Assembly (NCBI GenBank): GCA_965250215.1
Contig: CBDFNN010000004.1
Location: 1,178,001 to 1,242,000 of the forward strand
Reading direction: 5' to 3'
DNA from: CBDFNN01 sp965250215
GTDB lineage: Bacteria; Bacteroidota; Rhodothermia; Rhodothermales; DATKEJ01
Length of the DNA: 64,000 nucleotides
Positions 1 to 8,612 of this stretch are shown in pieces. Each line of letters begins with the position of its first letter. The stretch's first letter is position 1. The position numbers were made by a program, and so were the translations under genes. The notes beneath the pieces were generated by a model that was not told the origin of the DNA, ran no database searches, and worked only from the letters and a program-made list of their open reading frames with translations.

Positions 1-60
1 TGAGGGGAAGGTCGAGCTGGCAGAGAATTGAACGGCCAACGAACTAAGTAATAAAATTAA

Positions 61-2184
61 ATGATAAAAAGAGAGAAGTTGATGGGTGGAGCATGTCAAA
101 TGGGTAGAGGGATTCTTTTTCTTGCCCTAGTCTTTAGTGCTTGGTCGTCTGAGCTACATGCTCAGGATCTTCCTTTCTATGAAAATTTCGATGACGGAAA
201 TTTTGATGGCTGGGAAATCACAAATGACCCCGAACCTCAGTCAGGTCCAAGTCAATGGGAGGTAGCTAATGGAGAGCTGGTTCAAAGGTCTAATGTATGG
301 TCTTATGCTGACGTCGATCAAGAAACCAAATATCATCTCGGGACCCATGTATCGTCTGGTAATTCTGAATGGGCCGACTATTCCTTCAATGCCCTGGTCC
401 GATCTGCTGACAACGATGGAGTTGGCTTGATTTTCAGATATCAAGATGCACAGAACTATTATCGCATTTTGTTGATGGATGATTCAGCCTGGTCGGGGCG
501 AGATTCTTCAGGAGTGGCGGTGAATACTCCTTTACAACGCATACAGAAGTTCGTCGATGGAGAGCCAATTATTTTGGCGGAGAATTTAGTGGGCGAAGCT
601 TACCCTTCTGGTTATTTCGCGCTGACCGCAGATATTCGGGGCGATTCAATAAAGGCTTACCTCGATGGTCAGCTAATCTTGCAAGCCACAGACGATCAGT
701 ATTCAAAGGGTGAAGTCGGGATGTTGAGTTATGCTAATTCGGGTGCCTTCTACGATAGTCTCTCCGTTACAAGCGAGCGACTTGTCTATGACAAGCCGGT
801 TCAGCAGCCCATAACCTATCCGGTAAATGTATTCCGAGCTCCATACATTCAGAACCCAACGCAAACATCGGTAGAGATCGCCTGGCGGACCACCTCAGAA
901 GGAATAGGACGTGTGAGATATGGCACAGAAAAGGGTGCGCTCACGAACGAGGTGATCGAAGACGCTGCTACTCAGAAGCACCATGTCCATCTTGAAGATT
1001 TAGAACCAAGCACTCGCTATTACTATGAGGTTCATCAGGATGGGGACGAGATTCACGGGGAAGAGAATTTCCGTACTGCTCGGAACCATGATGAAAACGA
1101 ATTCTCTTTCTTAGTCCTTGGCGACAGTGGTGTCAATACCGATATACAAAGGGAGGTAGCAAGTGAGATGCGAAAGAGCATGAACAACGAGGAAGTCGAC
1201 TTTGGCGTTCACGTTGGAGATGTCCACCAAGGAAACGGAAGCGAATACGACACGATCTACTTTCAGCCTTACATGGAGATTTTGAAGAATATCAATTTCT
1301 TTACTTCGCTCGGAAATCACGATGTCATCACGGATAACGGTGGACCTTATTTGGACAGTTTCTATCTGCCGCACAACAACGCCGAAAGTACCGAACGCTA
1401 TTATTCTTTCCGTTGGGCAAATGCCTACTTCATTGCTCTCGATACGAATATCGACTACTCACCCGGATCAGCGCAGTACCAGTTTTTTGAAAACGCACTT
1501 CAGGATCCGATGAGGGAATCAGCATTGTGGACCTTTGTCTATTGCCACCATCCTCCATTTACGGAGTTCTGGACCAACTACTATGGCGACGAAACCGTGC
1601 AGAATCATCTTTTGCCTTTGTATGAGCAGTACAACGTTGATATGGTGATGAATGGTCATACGCATAGCTACGAAAGAGGTGAGAAGGAGCATGTTCACTA
1701 TCTTGTGAGCGGCGGCGGAGGAGGAGGTCTAGATGATTTCTTTGTCGACTACGACCATATTTCTTTCTCGGCTAAAGAGCATCATTTCACTCGCGTCGAT
1801 GTGAAGGATGATCAACTTTGGGTCACCGCGACTAACAATAAGGGGCTTGAGATCGATCGATTTCTGATCAACAAATTCGTGGACGTTGGAGTGGAGGATG
1901 AGGCCGGAGGAGAACTTCCAATGGGATATGCCGAGGGCGCCAATCACCCAAATCCATTCACGACGACGACGACGCTTGAGTATAATATTCCGAGAGGCGT
2001 CCGCGTGACCATGGAGCTATTCGATGTTTCTGGCCGGAGAGTCACGACTCTAGTCGATCGATTTCATGAGCCGAATACCTATCGGCTTGAGCTGGATGCG
2101 AGTCGACTTTCTGCCGGGACCTACGTTGCTACTTTAACGGCGAGTGATTTTGTTCAGAGTCGGAAGTTGACGGTCGTTCGCTAG
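61..2184 (+). CDS. Secreted purple-acid-phosphatase-like metallophosphoesterase with T9SS tail
   Basis: Probable exported phosphomonoesterase or phosphodiesterase. An N-terminal signal region is followed by a concanavalin/LamG-like beta domain (about residues 35-240), a fibronectin III-like purple acid phosphatase N-domain (about 255-340) and a calcineurin-type metallophosphoesterase (about 345-600). Metal-ligand motifs are visible in order: GDSG near 352, HVGDVH, GNHD near 418, CHHPPF and GHTHSYER near 532. The last 80 residues (NHPNPF..., FDVSGRRV..., LSAGTYVATL) form a typical T9SS/Por C-terminal sorting domain, so the protein should be displayed or released at the cell surface. Methionines at residues 1, 8 and 14 are all possible starts; the hydrophobic signal begins just after residue 14, and a GGTGGAG stretch lies before the third ATG. 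It converges on the next gene with 17 bp between stops. A second LamG-phosphatase lies at 12978-14858. The substrate is unknown. Confidence 0.85.
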   Translation: MIKREKLMGGACQMGRGILFLALVFSAWSSELHAQDLPFYENFDDGNFDGWEITNDPEPQSGPSQWEVANGELVQRSNVWSYADVDQETKYHLGTHVSSGNSEWADYSFNALVRSADNDGVGLIFRYQDAQNYYRILLMDDSAWSGRDSSGVAVNTPLQRIQKFVDGEPIILAENLVGEAYPSGYFALTADIRGDSIKAYLDGQLILQATDDQYSKGEVGMLSYANSGAFYDSLSVTSERLVYDKPVQQPITYPVNVFRAPYIQNPTQTSVEIAWRTTSEGIGRVRYGTEKGALTNEVIEDAATQKHHVHLEDLEPSTRYYYEVHQDGDEIHGEENFRTARNHDENEFSFLVLGDSGVNTDIQREVASEMRKSMNNEEVDFGVHVGDVHQGNGSEYDTIYFQPYMEILKNINFFTSLGNHDVITDNGGPYLDSFYLPHNNAESTERYYSFRWANAYFIALDTNIDYSPGSAQYQFFENALQDPMRESALWTFVYCHHPPFTEFWTNYYGDETVQNHLLPLYEQYNVDMVMNGHTHSYERGEKEHVHYLVSGGGGGGLDDFFVDYDHISFSAKEHHFTRVDVKDDQLWVTATNNKGLEIDRFLINKFVDVGVEDEAGGELPMGYAEGANHPNPFTTTTTLEYNIPRGVRVTMELFDVSGRRVTTLVDRFHEPNTYRLELDASRLSAGTYVATLTASDFVQSRKLTVVR

Positions 2185-2201
2185 AGAAGATCAACATCTC
2201 A

Positions 2202-4355
2202 TTACTCTATCACAAACCAGGTATGGCTGTTTGGTGGAATGCGTATAGCAAGGTTTACTGAGTAGTCCCGATTGAGAGAATAGGATTTACTTACTCCACC
2301 CTGCTCACTTATCTCAGCGAGTTCCGTGAGCCCCGTGTAATAGAGAGGGAGGGAGATTGTTTTTTCAATGATCTCGTCGGTGGGGTTGTAGAACATCGCC
2401 AAACCCTTGTGATCGATCTGCGAATTGACGTGCATGTAGCCGTCGTAGTCGAGGCCATTAGCGCGACGCAGATGAATCAAGTCCGAGTCAAGGATAGACC
2501 GATGTTTTTTGTAAAAGTCGACCCACTTCTTCACGACGGCTTTCGTCTCAAGGGTATCGTACAAACGCGGTCCCCGGTAGGCGGCCATGACTCCAGCGCC
2601 GAAAAGATTAGCTAGCTGAGCTTCGTAAGTGTCCAAGTGTTCAGAGAGCGGCTCCATAGTAGCGGCAGCGCCACCTCCGTGGTATTCGACCAGCGGTACA
2701 AACATCCAACCCATGCTGGGAGTTTTCTTCCATGTACCATCAAAAATGTTTTGCCGGGCATGAATAAGTTGCTGAGCTCGAGGGAGGCTCCAATTGGTTT
2801 CGCGGTAGCCCATCGCGGCCTTGGTTGAGCCGTTTAGAAAATAGAAATCGGGGACATTCAGATAGACGCCATTTGCAAGAGCCCAGGAATAGAGCTCGCC
2901 TATCTTTTCCCATTGTGTCCACTGAGAATCATCGAGGTAACGATGACCCGGATGGGATGTCGAGGCACAAACATCTCCAGGGTAATTTCCATCATGCTCC
3001 AAAACACTCAGTCCGGTCTCTTGGATGAAGCGTTTGATTTTGCCGAAATATTCCAGTCCCCATTCACTTTGCAAACATGGCGAATTGTTGAATATCGCTC
3101 CTCCTGTTTTGCCGGTCTCGGGATTGATAACATCATGCTCTTCGCTGATACTCCTGCTCGCTAGAAGCGAGTAGGCGCCCAGCTCAATTCCTTTTGAGTG
3201 AGCGTAGTCGACATCGGCCTTGATCTGAGCGAGGTAGCTTGGATCTAAGTTCTCCATATCGATACCACTTCCAAAAGTCAGGATGACCATCTCAAAGCCG
3301 ACCTCCGCGCTTTGATCTACAGCGCGACGGATAGACTCGGAGTCTGCGTTGCGGACGTGCATAAAAATCGGATTCTCCGTCACCCAAGGAGAGATGGCTC
3401 GGTACATTCGCCGAATGGCGAGCCCTCGTCTTTCTCGATCACCGCTGTCGAATAGCAATTCGTAAGTTCGAAATGAAGTAAAGGTATCTCCAGCTGGGAT
3501 ATCTACAGCGGGTCCAATGCGCGGTTTGCTTTCAAGAAGGGTTGGTGTTTGAAGTCGGTAGTTGACTTGGGTCAAATAGGTTGAATCGGGAAGCCAGTGG
3601 GTTGTGTGATCTGGTGAGCCTCCAAAGGAATAATCGCTTTGAACATGAAGAGGCGGTAGCTCCCATCGGCCTTTGTGTTCAACAAAGGACTCCGCTTCTA
3701 CTGTTGCTAATACTTCAGCGACGAAGGCATCAACATGAATCGGTTTTTGAGAGTCGTTCTCGATCGTAAACCACTTTGCCATCAAGGGAAGTCCTTCATA
3801 GAGATTGTAGTGGACCGTCAGCTTTAGTCCAGGATGCTCCGAAGCAAGCGAAGCGGGAGGGGTGAAGCTCAAACTGAGCTGTTTTCCCGGCGGTGGCCAT
3901 GTGGTGTTACCGCTGTAGCGCGATTGCTTCCAATCGAGATGGGCTTTCAGTGGCCCAATCTCATAACCCTCGTATTGAAAGGCACTGGGATCACTCTCCA
4001 TTTCTTCGATCCATTCTGGCAAGAGATAGGCTTGGTTTTCTTGACCCGTCAATCCCCCGACGTCATACCACTTGCCATTTAATTGAACTCTCAGTTCAGG
4101 CTTTACCGCTCTGATCACCGAGGTATTTTGGATAAGATTGTCAAAGCCGACCGTCGCCGCGTTTGGGGTCGTGTGAAATGTTCTGCTGACCAATCCATTC
4201 GAAAAAGTGAAGCCCGTCCCATCGTCATGAAGCTCCAGCGTCGCTGCTTGGTGCTCGGCCGAAATCAACCAGTCGCTCGATGAATCGCTTTGAGGTAACT
4301 GAGCCAGCAAGGTCCCGGGAAAAAGGAATGCGATCAACAAGAGGGTGTATTTCAT
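2202..4355 (-). CDS. Exported alpha-galactosidase-like (GH36/melibiase-type) glycoside hydrolase
   Basis: A secreted protein of 717 residues with a clear signal peptide ending ...LLAQ. The N-terminal half is a beta-sandwich of the type that precedes the barrel in GH36-like enzymes. The central part resembles a (beta/alpha)8 alpha-galactosidase barrel: EVGFEMVILTFGSG, AHSKGIELGAYSLLA, then LSVLEHDGNYPGD, where the Asp after EH is the likely nucleophile. HPGHRYLDDSQ and a beta-rich C-terminus follow. The architecture suggests hydrolysis of alpha-galactoside-type linkages in extracellular or periplasmic glycans. There is no T9SS tail. The exact family (GH36, GH27 or a related uncharacterised group) cannot be fixed by eye, and the substrate is inferred only from fold similarity. 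It is transcribed toward the phosphatase gene and shares no operon with its neighbours. Confidence 0.65.
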   Translation of the reverse strand: MKYTLLLIAFLFPGTLLAQLPQSDSSSDWLISAEHQAATLELHDDGTGFTFSNGLVSRTFHTTPNAATVGFDNLIQNTSVIRAVKPELRVQLNGKWYDVGGLTGQENQAYLLPEWIEEMESDPSAFQYEGYEIGPLKAHLDWKQSRYSGNTTWPPPGKQLSLSFTPPASLASEHPGLKLTVHYNLYEGLPLMAKWFTIENDSQKPIHVDAFVAEVLATVEAESFVEHKGRWELPPLHVQSDYSFGGSPDHTTHWLPDSTYLTQVNYRLQTPTLLESKPRIGPAVDIPAGDTFTSFRTYELLFDSGDRERRGLAIRRMYRAISPWVTENPIFMHVRNADSESIRRAVDQSAEVGFEMVILTFGSGIDMENLDPSYLAQIKADVDYAHSKGIELGAYSLLASRSISEEHDVINPETGKTGGAIFNNSPCLQSEWGLEYFGKIKRFIQETGLSVLEHDGNYPGDVCASTSHPGHRYLDDSQWTQWEKIGELYSWALANGVYLNVPDFYFLNGSTKAAMGYRETNWSLPRAQQLIHARQNIFDGTWKKTPSMGWMFVPLVEYHGGGAAATMEPLSEHLDTYEAQLANLFGAGVMAAYRGPRLYDTLETKAVVKKWVDFYKKHRSILDSDLIHLRRANGLDYDGYMHVNSQIDHKGLAMFYNPTDEIIEKTISLPLYYTGLTELAEISEQGGVSKSYSLNRDYSVNLAIRIPPNSHTWFVIE

Positions 4356-4614
4356 GGCTATGATGTCGGGTTTGTTGACATACTGTTTACGTCATGTGGC
4401 TTCATCGTGGCTTACGACTTAGGGGACGACACCAAGTTGAGGGGTTGCCCGGCGACAGTACTGCCAGTATACTTATCACATATGAGAAATTAGTTTATCA
4501 TTAGTTGGTCTACTGAATATTTAGATTTAATTTTTGCAGATGCGACCAGAAAGCACACAATAAAGCAAAACCACCGAGATCTTTACCCAGCAATCTCGAC
4601 AACTTGAGGGTGAC
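4356..4614. other. Intergenic region between divergent hydrolase genes
   Basis: Non-coding region separating the divergent glycosidase-like (minus) and serine hydrolase (plus) genes, so it should hold both promoters. An imperfect repeat pair around 4460-4475 (cagtactg / ccagtata) and an A/T-rich stretch at 4475-4535 are visible. No convincing paired promoter boxes were identified. A GAGG purine run sits six bases before the ATG at 4615. Confidence 0.4.
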
Positions 4615-5832
4615 ATGACGATATATCGAATAATATTTTCATTGACTATATTTGCCTGTTTCTTGATGCCCGGTAGTGCGATGTCTGTCTATTGCCAAGT
4701 ACCGTTCCTGGACCCGGCCGACGATGCCAGTCGCCTGCCGGCGTGGGAAAATGTGGTCAGCACCAAACATTTCTCCTGGACGCCCGAGCAGAAGCTGGTC
4801 GCATACCGCAACCTAGACAAGGTGCTTCCCACACGAATTATCAAGGCCGGTGGTACGCCGCTTGTTCTGTCGGAGGAAAAGGTCGATCTCGGCCAAGTGA
4901 ATATCCCTTACGAAGACAGTGTGCTGACGACGGACGAGTATTTTGTTAGGCAAAATGTGGCCGGACTGCTCGTCATCAAGAACGGTCGAATCGTATACGA
5001 ACGCTACGGTTTCGGCAATTCCAGAGATACCAGGTGGAACTCGTTTTCGGTTGCAAAATCGGTAACCTCGATGCTCATTGGGGCGGCCATTCAAGATGGT
5101 TATATAAGGAGTCTCGACGAAAAGGTGACCGACTATTTGCCGCGATTGAAGGGCTCGTCCTATGACCAGGCGAACATTGGCAACATACTGCAAATGGCAT
5201 CAGGGGTAGCCTGGAACGAAGACTACGCCGATCCCGACTCCGACCTTAACAACGTCAAATGGAGGACACTTGACCTGTATAAATACCTGCGCGATAAACC
5301 GGTAGGTGCGGCACCTGGAGAAGTGTTCAATTACAACACTGCGGAGACGAACTTGGTCGGCAACCTGTTGCGTTCCGCGATTGGCAATAATCTGTCGACC
5401 TATCTGTCAGAGAAGATATGGCGGCCGTTTGGCATGGAAGCTGACGCCAACTGGTTACTAAGTGAGCCCGGAGGTGGTGAGGAGGGAGGCTGCTGCATAG
5501 GCGCCACGCTGCGTGACTACGGTCGGCTGGGTCTATTTGCGTTGGGCAATGGCCGTCTTGCAGATGACACCCCGGTTTTGCCGGACAACTGGATCGCGGA
5601 ATCAACTGCTCCGTCGAAAGGCAATCCAGGATACGGATATTTGTGGTGGCTCTCGGAAGGCGGTGCTTTCAAGGCGACCGGCATCTTTGGCCAGGGCATC
5701 TATATCGATCCACAGGAAAATGTCGTCATTGCGCTTCAAAGTTTGCGTGCAGATGCCAGCAAGGATTCGGACTGGGCACTTCAAAACGCTCTGTATGATG
5801 CCCTGACTGAAGAGCTACGGGAATTAGAATGA
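4615..5832 (+). CDS. Exported serine hydrolase of the class C beta-lactamase / penicillin-binding family
   Basis: A 405-residue protein with an N-terminal signal sequence and a beta-lactamase-fold hydrolase domain. The catalytic SxxK motif is Ser145-Val-Ala-Lys148 (in NSFSVAKSVTS). The YxN-type motif is visible as FNYNTAETN, and GIFGQGIYID occupies the place of the third (KTG/HTG-like) motif. Members of this family are esterases, D-aminopeptidases, transpeptidases or carboxylesterases; true beta-lactamase activity is only one possibility. The start is supported by the upstream GAGG and the signal peptide. Sampled lines are about 52-57% G+C with many CTG and CGC codons, above most neighbours (some sampled lines about 40%), so recent acquisition is possible. 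It stands alone between divergent and convergent genes. Confidence 0.82.
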   Translation: MTIYRIIFSLTIFACFLMPGSAMSVYCQVPFLDPADDASRLPAWENVVSTKHFSWTPEQKLVAYRNLDKVLPTRIIKAGGTPLVLSEEKVDLGQVNIPYEDSVLTTDEYFVRQNVAGLLVIKNGRIVYERYGFGNSRDTRWNSFSVAKSVTSMLIGAAIQDGYIRSLDEKVTDYLPRLKGSSYDQANIGNILQMASGVAWNEDYADPDSDLNNVKWRTLDLYKYLRDKPVGAAPGEVFNYNTAETNLVGNLLRSAIGNNLSTYLSEKIWRPFGMEADANWLLSEPGGGEEGGCCIGATLRDYGRLGLFALGNGRLADDTPVLPDNWIAESTAPSKGNPGYGYLWWLSEGGAFKATGIFGQGIYIDPQENVVIALQSLRADASKDSDWALQNALYDALTEELRELE

Positions 5833-5982
5833 TGGAGATATTGGTAAGCTTTTTGATGAATTGTAGCGGGGTTGGATATTTGAGGCACTGAGTAGACTTC
5901 GTTTTGCGTTAGACGTTGGCCGTTTTGCGCTAGAATTCACTCCCCACCGCTCACTTCTCACGGATCGACGCAGTCGATCCTC
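5833..5982. repeat. Intergenic heptamer array with hairpin
   Basis: Convergent intergenic region. From 5900 to 5962 the sequence splits without remainder into nine 7-nt units: cgttttg, cgttaga, cgttggc, cgttttg, cgctaga, attcact, ccccacc, gctcact, tctcacg. A perfect 8-bp stem with a 3-nt loop (GGATCGAC/GTCGATCC, 5962-5980) follows, just downstream of the alcohol dehydrogenase stop. It lacks a T-run on either strand, so terminator function is uncertain. Confidence 0.5.
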
Positions 5983-7146
5983 TTAGCCGTCTAAGGCCTT
6001 CTTATAGAGCCCAAGTAAGTTGCCAGGATCAACGGCTAGAGGGTTGTCACCCGCTGTGGGGTCCACTGCAGCCATTTGAGCCAACTGTTCGAAATCCATT
6101 CCGTCCAAACCGGCCTCTCGGAGTGTATGAGGAATATTTAGGGTCTTTCTTAGATCGAGAATCCAATCCAGAACTCCCTCGAATCCCTGCTTTGGAAGAT
6201 CGAGATATCGAGCAAGTCGCGTCATCGCGTCTTCGATTGCAGGTCGATTAAATTCCATTACGTAAGGCATCACAATGGCATTCGTCAGACCGTGATGCAT
6301 GTGATGAATTGCGCCAATCGGATGACTTAAAGCGTGGATGGCCCCAAGACCTTTCTGAAAGGCCGCAGCACCCATCGTAGCAGCTACCATCATATTTGTC
6401 CGAGCTTCAAGCTTGCTGCCGTCTTTAACCGCAATTGGTAACCATTCATGGACGAGTCTAATTCCCTCCATCGCGATACCGTCGGCCATGGGATGAAAGA
6501 AAGGCGAGCACAAGGCTTCAAGATTGTGTGCCAGAGCGTCCATTCCCGTCGCCGCCGTCAGGTGAGCAGGAAGGCTCAATGTTAGCTCGGGGTCCGCAAC
6601 GACATGCTTAGGCATCATACCTGTGTGCAATAAGATCTTCTTAACCGACTCGGTTTCATGCGTGATCACAGCAGCGCGACCTACTTCTGAACCTGTTCCA
6701 GCTGTGGTCGGCACAGCGACGACTGGTGCTATTTCGGAGAGAGGGATCGAAGACCACTCTTTCTCCATTTCCCAAAGTCCACGATCCTGACCAGACATCA
6801 AGGCGATGACCTTTCCAGCATCCAGAGCACTTCCTCCGCCCATGGCGATCACTCCGTCGTGATTTCCTGCCTTAAATGCAGCAACGCCATCAGACACATT
6901 TGTACCAGTAGGGTCCGGCTGTATCCCTGTGAAGAGTCCTGTAGGAAGTCCATTCGCTTCATTGCTTGAAAGAGCCTCCTGGACGATTGAGAGGCTAGCC
7001 AGTCCTGGATCCGTTACCAACAAAGGTCGCTTTATTCCGACCGATATGCAGATCTCAGCTAACTCTTTGATACTCCCACTGCCGAAACGCACTAGGGTCG
7101 GATAGCTCCAGTTACCTTGAAGAGTCTTTGGAATTATTTGAGTCAT
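5983..7146 (-). CDS. Iron-containing alcohol dehydrogenase
   Basis: NAD(P)-dependent group III alcohol dehydrogenase of 387 residues, the normal family length. Visible signatures are the nucleotide-binding GGGSALDAGK, PTTAGTGSEVGR, and metal ligands in TGMDALAHNLEA (Asp and His) and HALSHPIGAIHHMHHG (two His). It is the last gene of the long minus-strand run that begins at phosphonoacetate hydrolase and lies 77 bp after an aldehyde dehydrogenase. Together with the upstream glutamine-synthetase-like ligase and ethanolamine-type permease, a reasonable inference is oxidation of an amino alcohol (for example gamma-glutamyl-ethanolamine) to the aldehyde. Substrate specificity cannot be read from sequence; simple short-chain alcohols remain possible. 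Confidence 0.88.
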   Translation of the reverse strand: MTQIIPKTLQGNWSYPTLVRFGSGSIKELAEICISVGIKRPLLVTDPGLASLSIVQEALSSNEANGLPTGLFTGIQPDPTGTNVSDGVAAFKAGNHDGVIAMGGGSALDAGKVIALMSGQDRGLWEMEKEWSSIPLSEIAPVVAVPTTAGTGSEVGRAAVITHETESVKKILLHTGMMPKHVVADPELTLSLPAHLTAATGMDALAHNLEALCSPFFHPMADGIAMEGIRLVHEWLPIAVKDGSKLEARTNMMVAATMGAAAFQKGLGAIHALSHPIGAIHHMHHGLTNAIVMPYVMEFNRPAIEDAMTRLARYLDLPKQGFEGVLDWILDLRKTLNIPHTLREAGLDGMDFEQLAQMAAVDPTAGDNPLAVDPGNLLGLYKKALDG

Positions 7147-7223
7147 GATCGCCGCTAAGGATTTTTATTTGGATGGTATGGTTGGGAAATCTGGTTAAGC
7201 CTAGAGGGCGCGATTTTCCAATA

Positions 7224-8612
7224 TTAAAATTGAGTTCGAAGATGGTAGGACTTAGGCCTTGTTAACTGCTCATAGCCGATACTAGACAGAGTGCATCCTC
7301 TGCCTGAATCTTTTACGCCGACCCAGGCGAGTGCAGGGTCCAAGGCATCGCATCGGTTCATGAAAACAGTTCCGGTCTCGAGTCGCTCACCGAGCGAAAT
7401 CGATGCTTCGAGATCTGTCGTCCAAACTGAAGCTGTGAGTCCGAATTGACTGTCGTTCATCAGCTTGAGAGCCGCCTCATCTGAGTCGACCGACATAATC
7501 CCAACCGCCGGACCGAAAGTTTCCTCTGTCATGATCTCCATGCCGTGGTCCACATCAATAAGTATTTGTGGCGCGAGATAGGGAGTCTCGTCCTTGTTGG
7601 CTGCAAATGAGTTTGGATCGATCAATGATCGCGCACCTTTGGAAAGGGCTTCCTTGATTTGCCCGCGAACGTATTGCGCTGCCGAGGTCCTAACCATTGG
7701 TCCCAAGTTTGTATTCGGATCCATAGGGTCACCCAGTCGATAGCCCTTCGCTTGATCGACAAAGGCTTCTACAAATTTCTCGTAGACATTCTGGTGAACA
7801 TATATCCGTTCGATCCCACAGCAAGACTGGCCGCTGTTGAAGAAGACACCGTCGACAAGGTTTTCTACAGTCTCATCGAAAGGAGCATCTGATCTCACAT
7901 AGGCTGGGTCCTTGCCGCCTAGCTCCAATCCCATTCCAATAAATCGCTTTCGACTCGCCTTTTGAACAGCGTAGCCGCCGGGGACAGATCCAGTAAAGGC
8001 GACGAAGTCTACTCCAGGAGCTTCAATGACTTGCGCCGTTTGATCGTGTGTCAGATGGACAAATTGAAAGACTCCAGCAGGCATGCCAGCGGCTTCAAAG
8101 CCCTCGGCAAATCGCTCAGCGCAAAGCGGAGTTTGCTTGGCATGCTTGAGAATGACGGCATTACCCGACATCAAGGCAGGTATCACCGAGTTCACAGCCG
8201 TCAAATAAGGGTAATTCCAAGGAGCAATCGTAAAGACGACACCTAGAGCCTCTCGACGAATAAAGCGGTTGAAATTGGATTTCTCCGGTAATTGAATATC
8301 GGCGAGACTGGATTCCGCGATGCCAATCATGTATCGAGCGCGTTCTGCCAGACCCCGAATTTCCCCAGGAGATTGTGAGATGGGCCGACCCATCTGCCCT
8401 GTAATCTCTCTGGCAAGAGAAGGAGATTGCTTTTCCATATACAGAACGAATCGTTCACATATAGCGGCTCTCTCCGCTACAGGGACAGCTTGCCAATCGC
8501 GCTGTGCTTTGCGAGCTCGATCCACAATTCCCGGCAAGGCAGGCGTTTCAGTAAAGGCTCGTTCGGTATAGACGCTTCCGTCCGCAGGTGAAATAGTTTT
8601 GAAAGTGCTCAT
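7224..8612 (-). CDS. NAD(P)-dependent aldehyde dehydrogenase
   Basis: Aldehyde dehydrogenase superfamily, 462 residues. The oxyanion/NAD motif TIAPWNYPYL, the catalytic Glu in GLELGGKDP and the catalytic Cys in SGQSCCGIERI are present, so the enzyme should be active. Its ATG overlaps the stop of the glutamine-synthetase-like gene by four bases (ATGA), indicating translational coupling. Its position between a gamma-glutamyl-amine synthetase candidate and an Fe-alcohol dehydrogenase suggests it oxidises an aldehyde derived from an amino alcohol or amine, as PuuC does in the gamma-glutamylated putrescine route. The physiological aldehyde is an inference. Confidence 0.88.
   Translation of the reverse strand: MSTFKTISPADGSVYTERAFTETPALPGIVDRARKAQRDWQAVPVAERAAICERFVLYMEKQSPSLAREITGQMGRPISQSPGEIRGLAERARYMIGIAESSLADIQLPEKSNFNRFIRREALGVVFTIAPWNYPYLTAVNSVIPALMSGNAVILKHAKQTPLCAERFAEGFEAAGMPAGVFQFVHLTHDQTAQVIEAPGVDFVAFTGSVPGGYAVQKASRKRFIGMGLELGGKDPAYVRSDAPFDETVENLVDGVFFNSGQSCCGIERIYVHQNVYEKFVEAFVDQAKGYRLGDPMDPNTNLGPMVRTSAAQYVRGQIKEALSKGARSLIDPNSFAANKDETPYLAPQILIDVDHGMEIMTEETFGPAVGIMSVDSDEAALKLMNDSQFGLTASVWTTDLEASISLGERLETGTVFMNRCDALDPALAWVGVKDSGRGCTLSSIGYEQLTRPKSYHLRTQF

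Noticed and set aside
5962..5980. Possible bidirectional terminator
   Set aside because: A perfect stem-loop but no T-run on either strand; recorded only as a hairpin within the repeat region.
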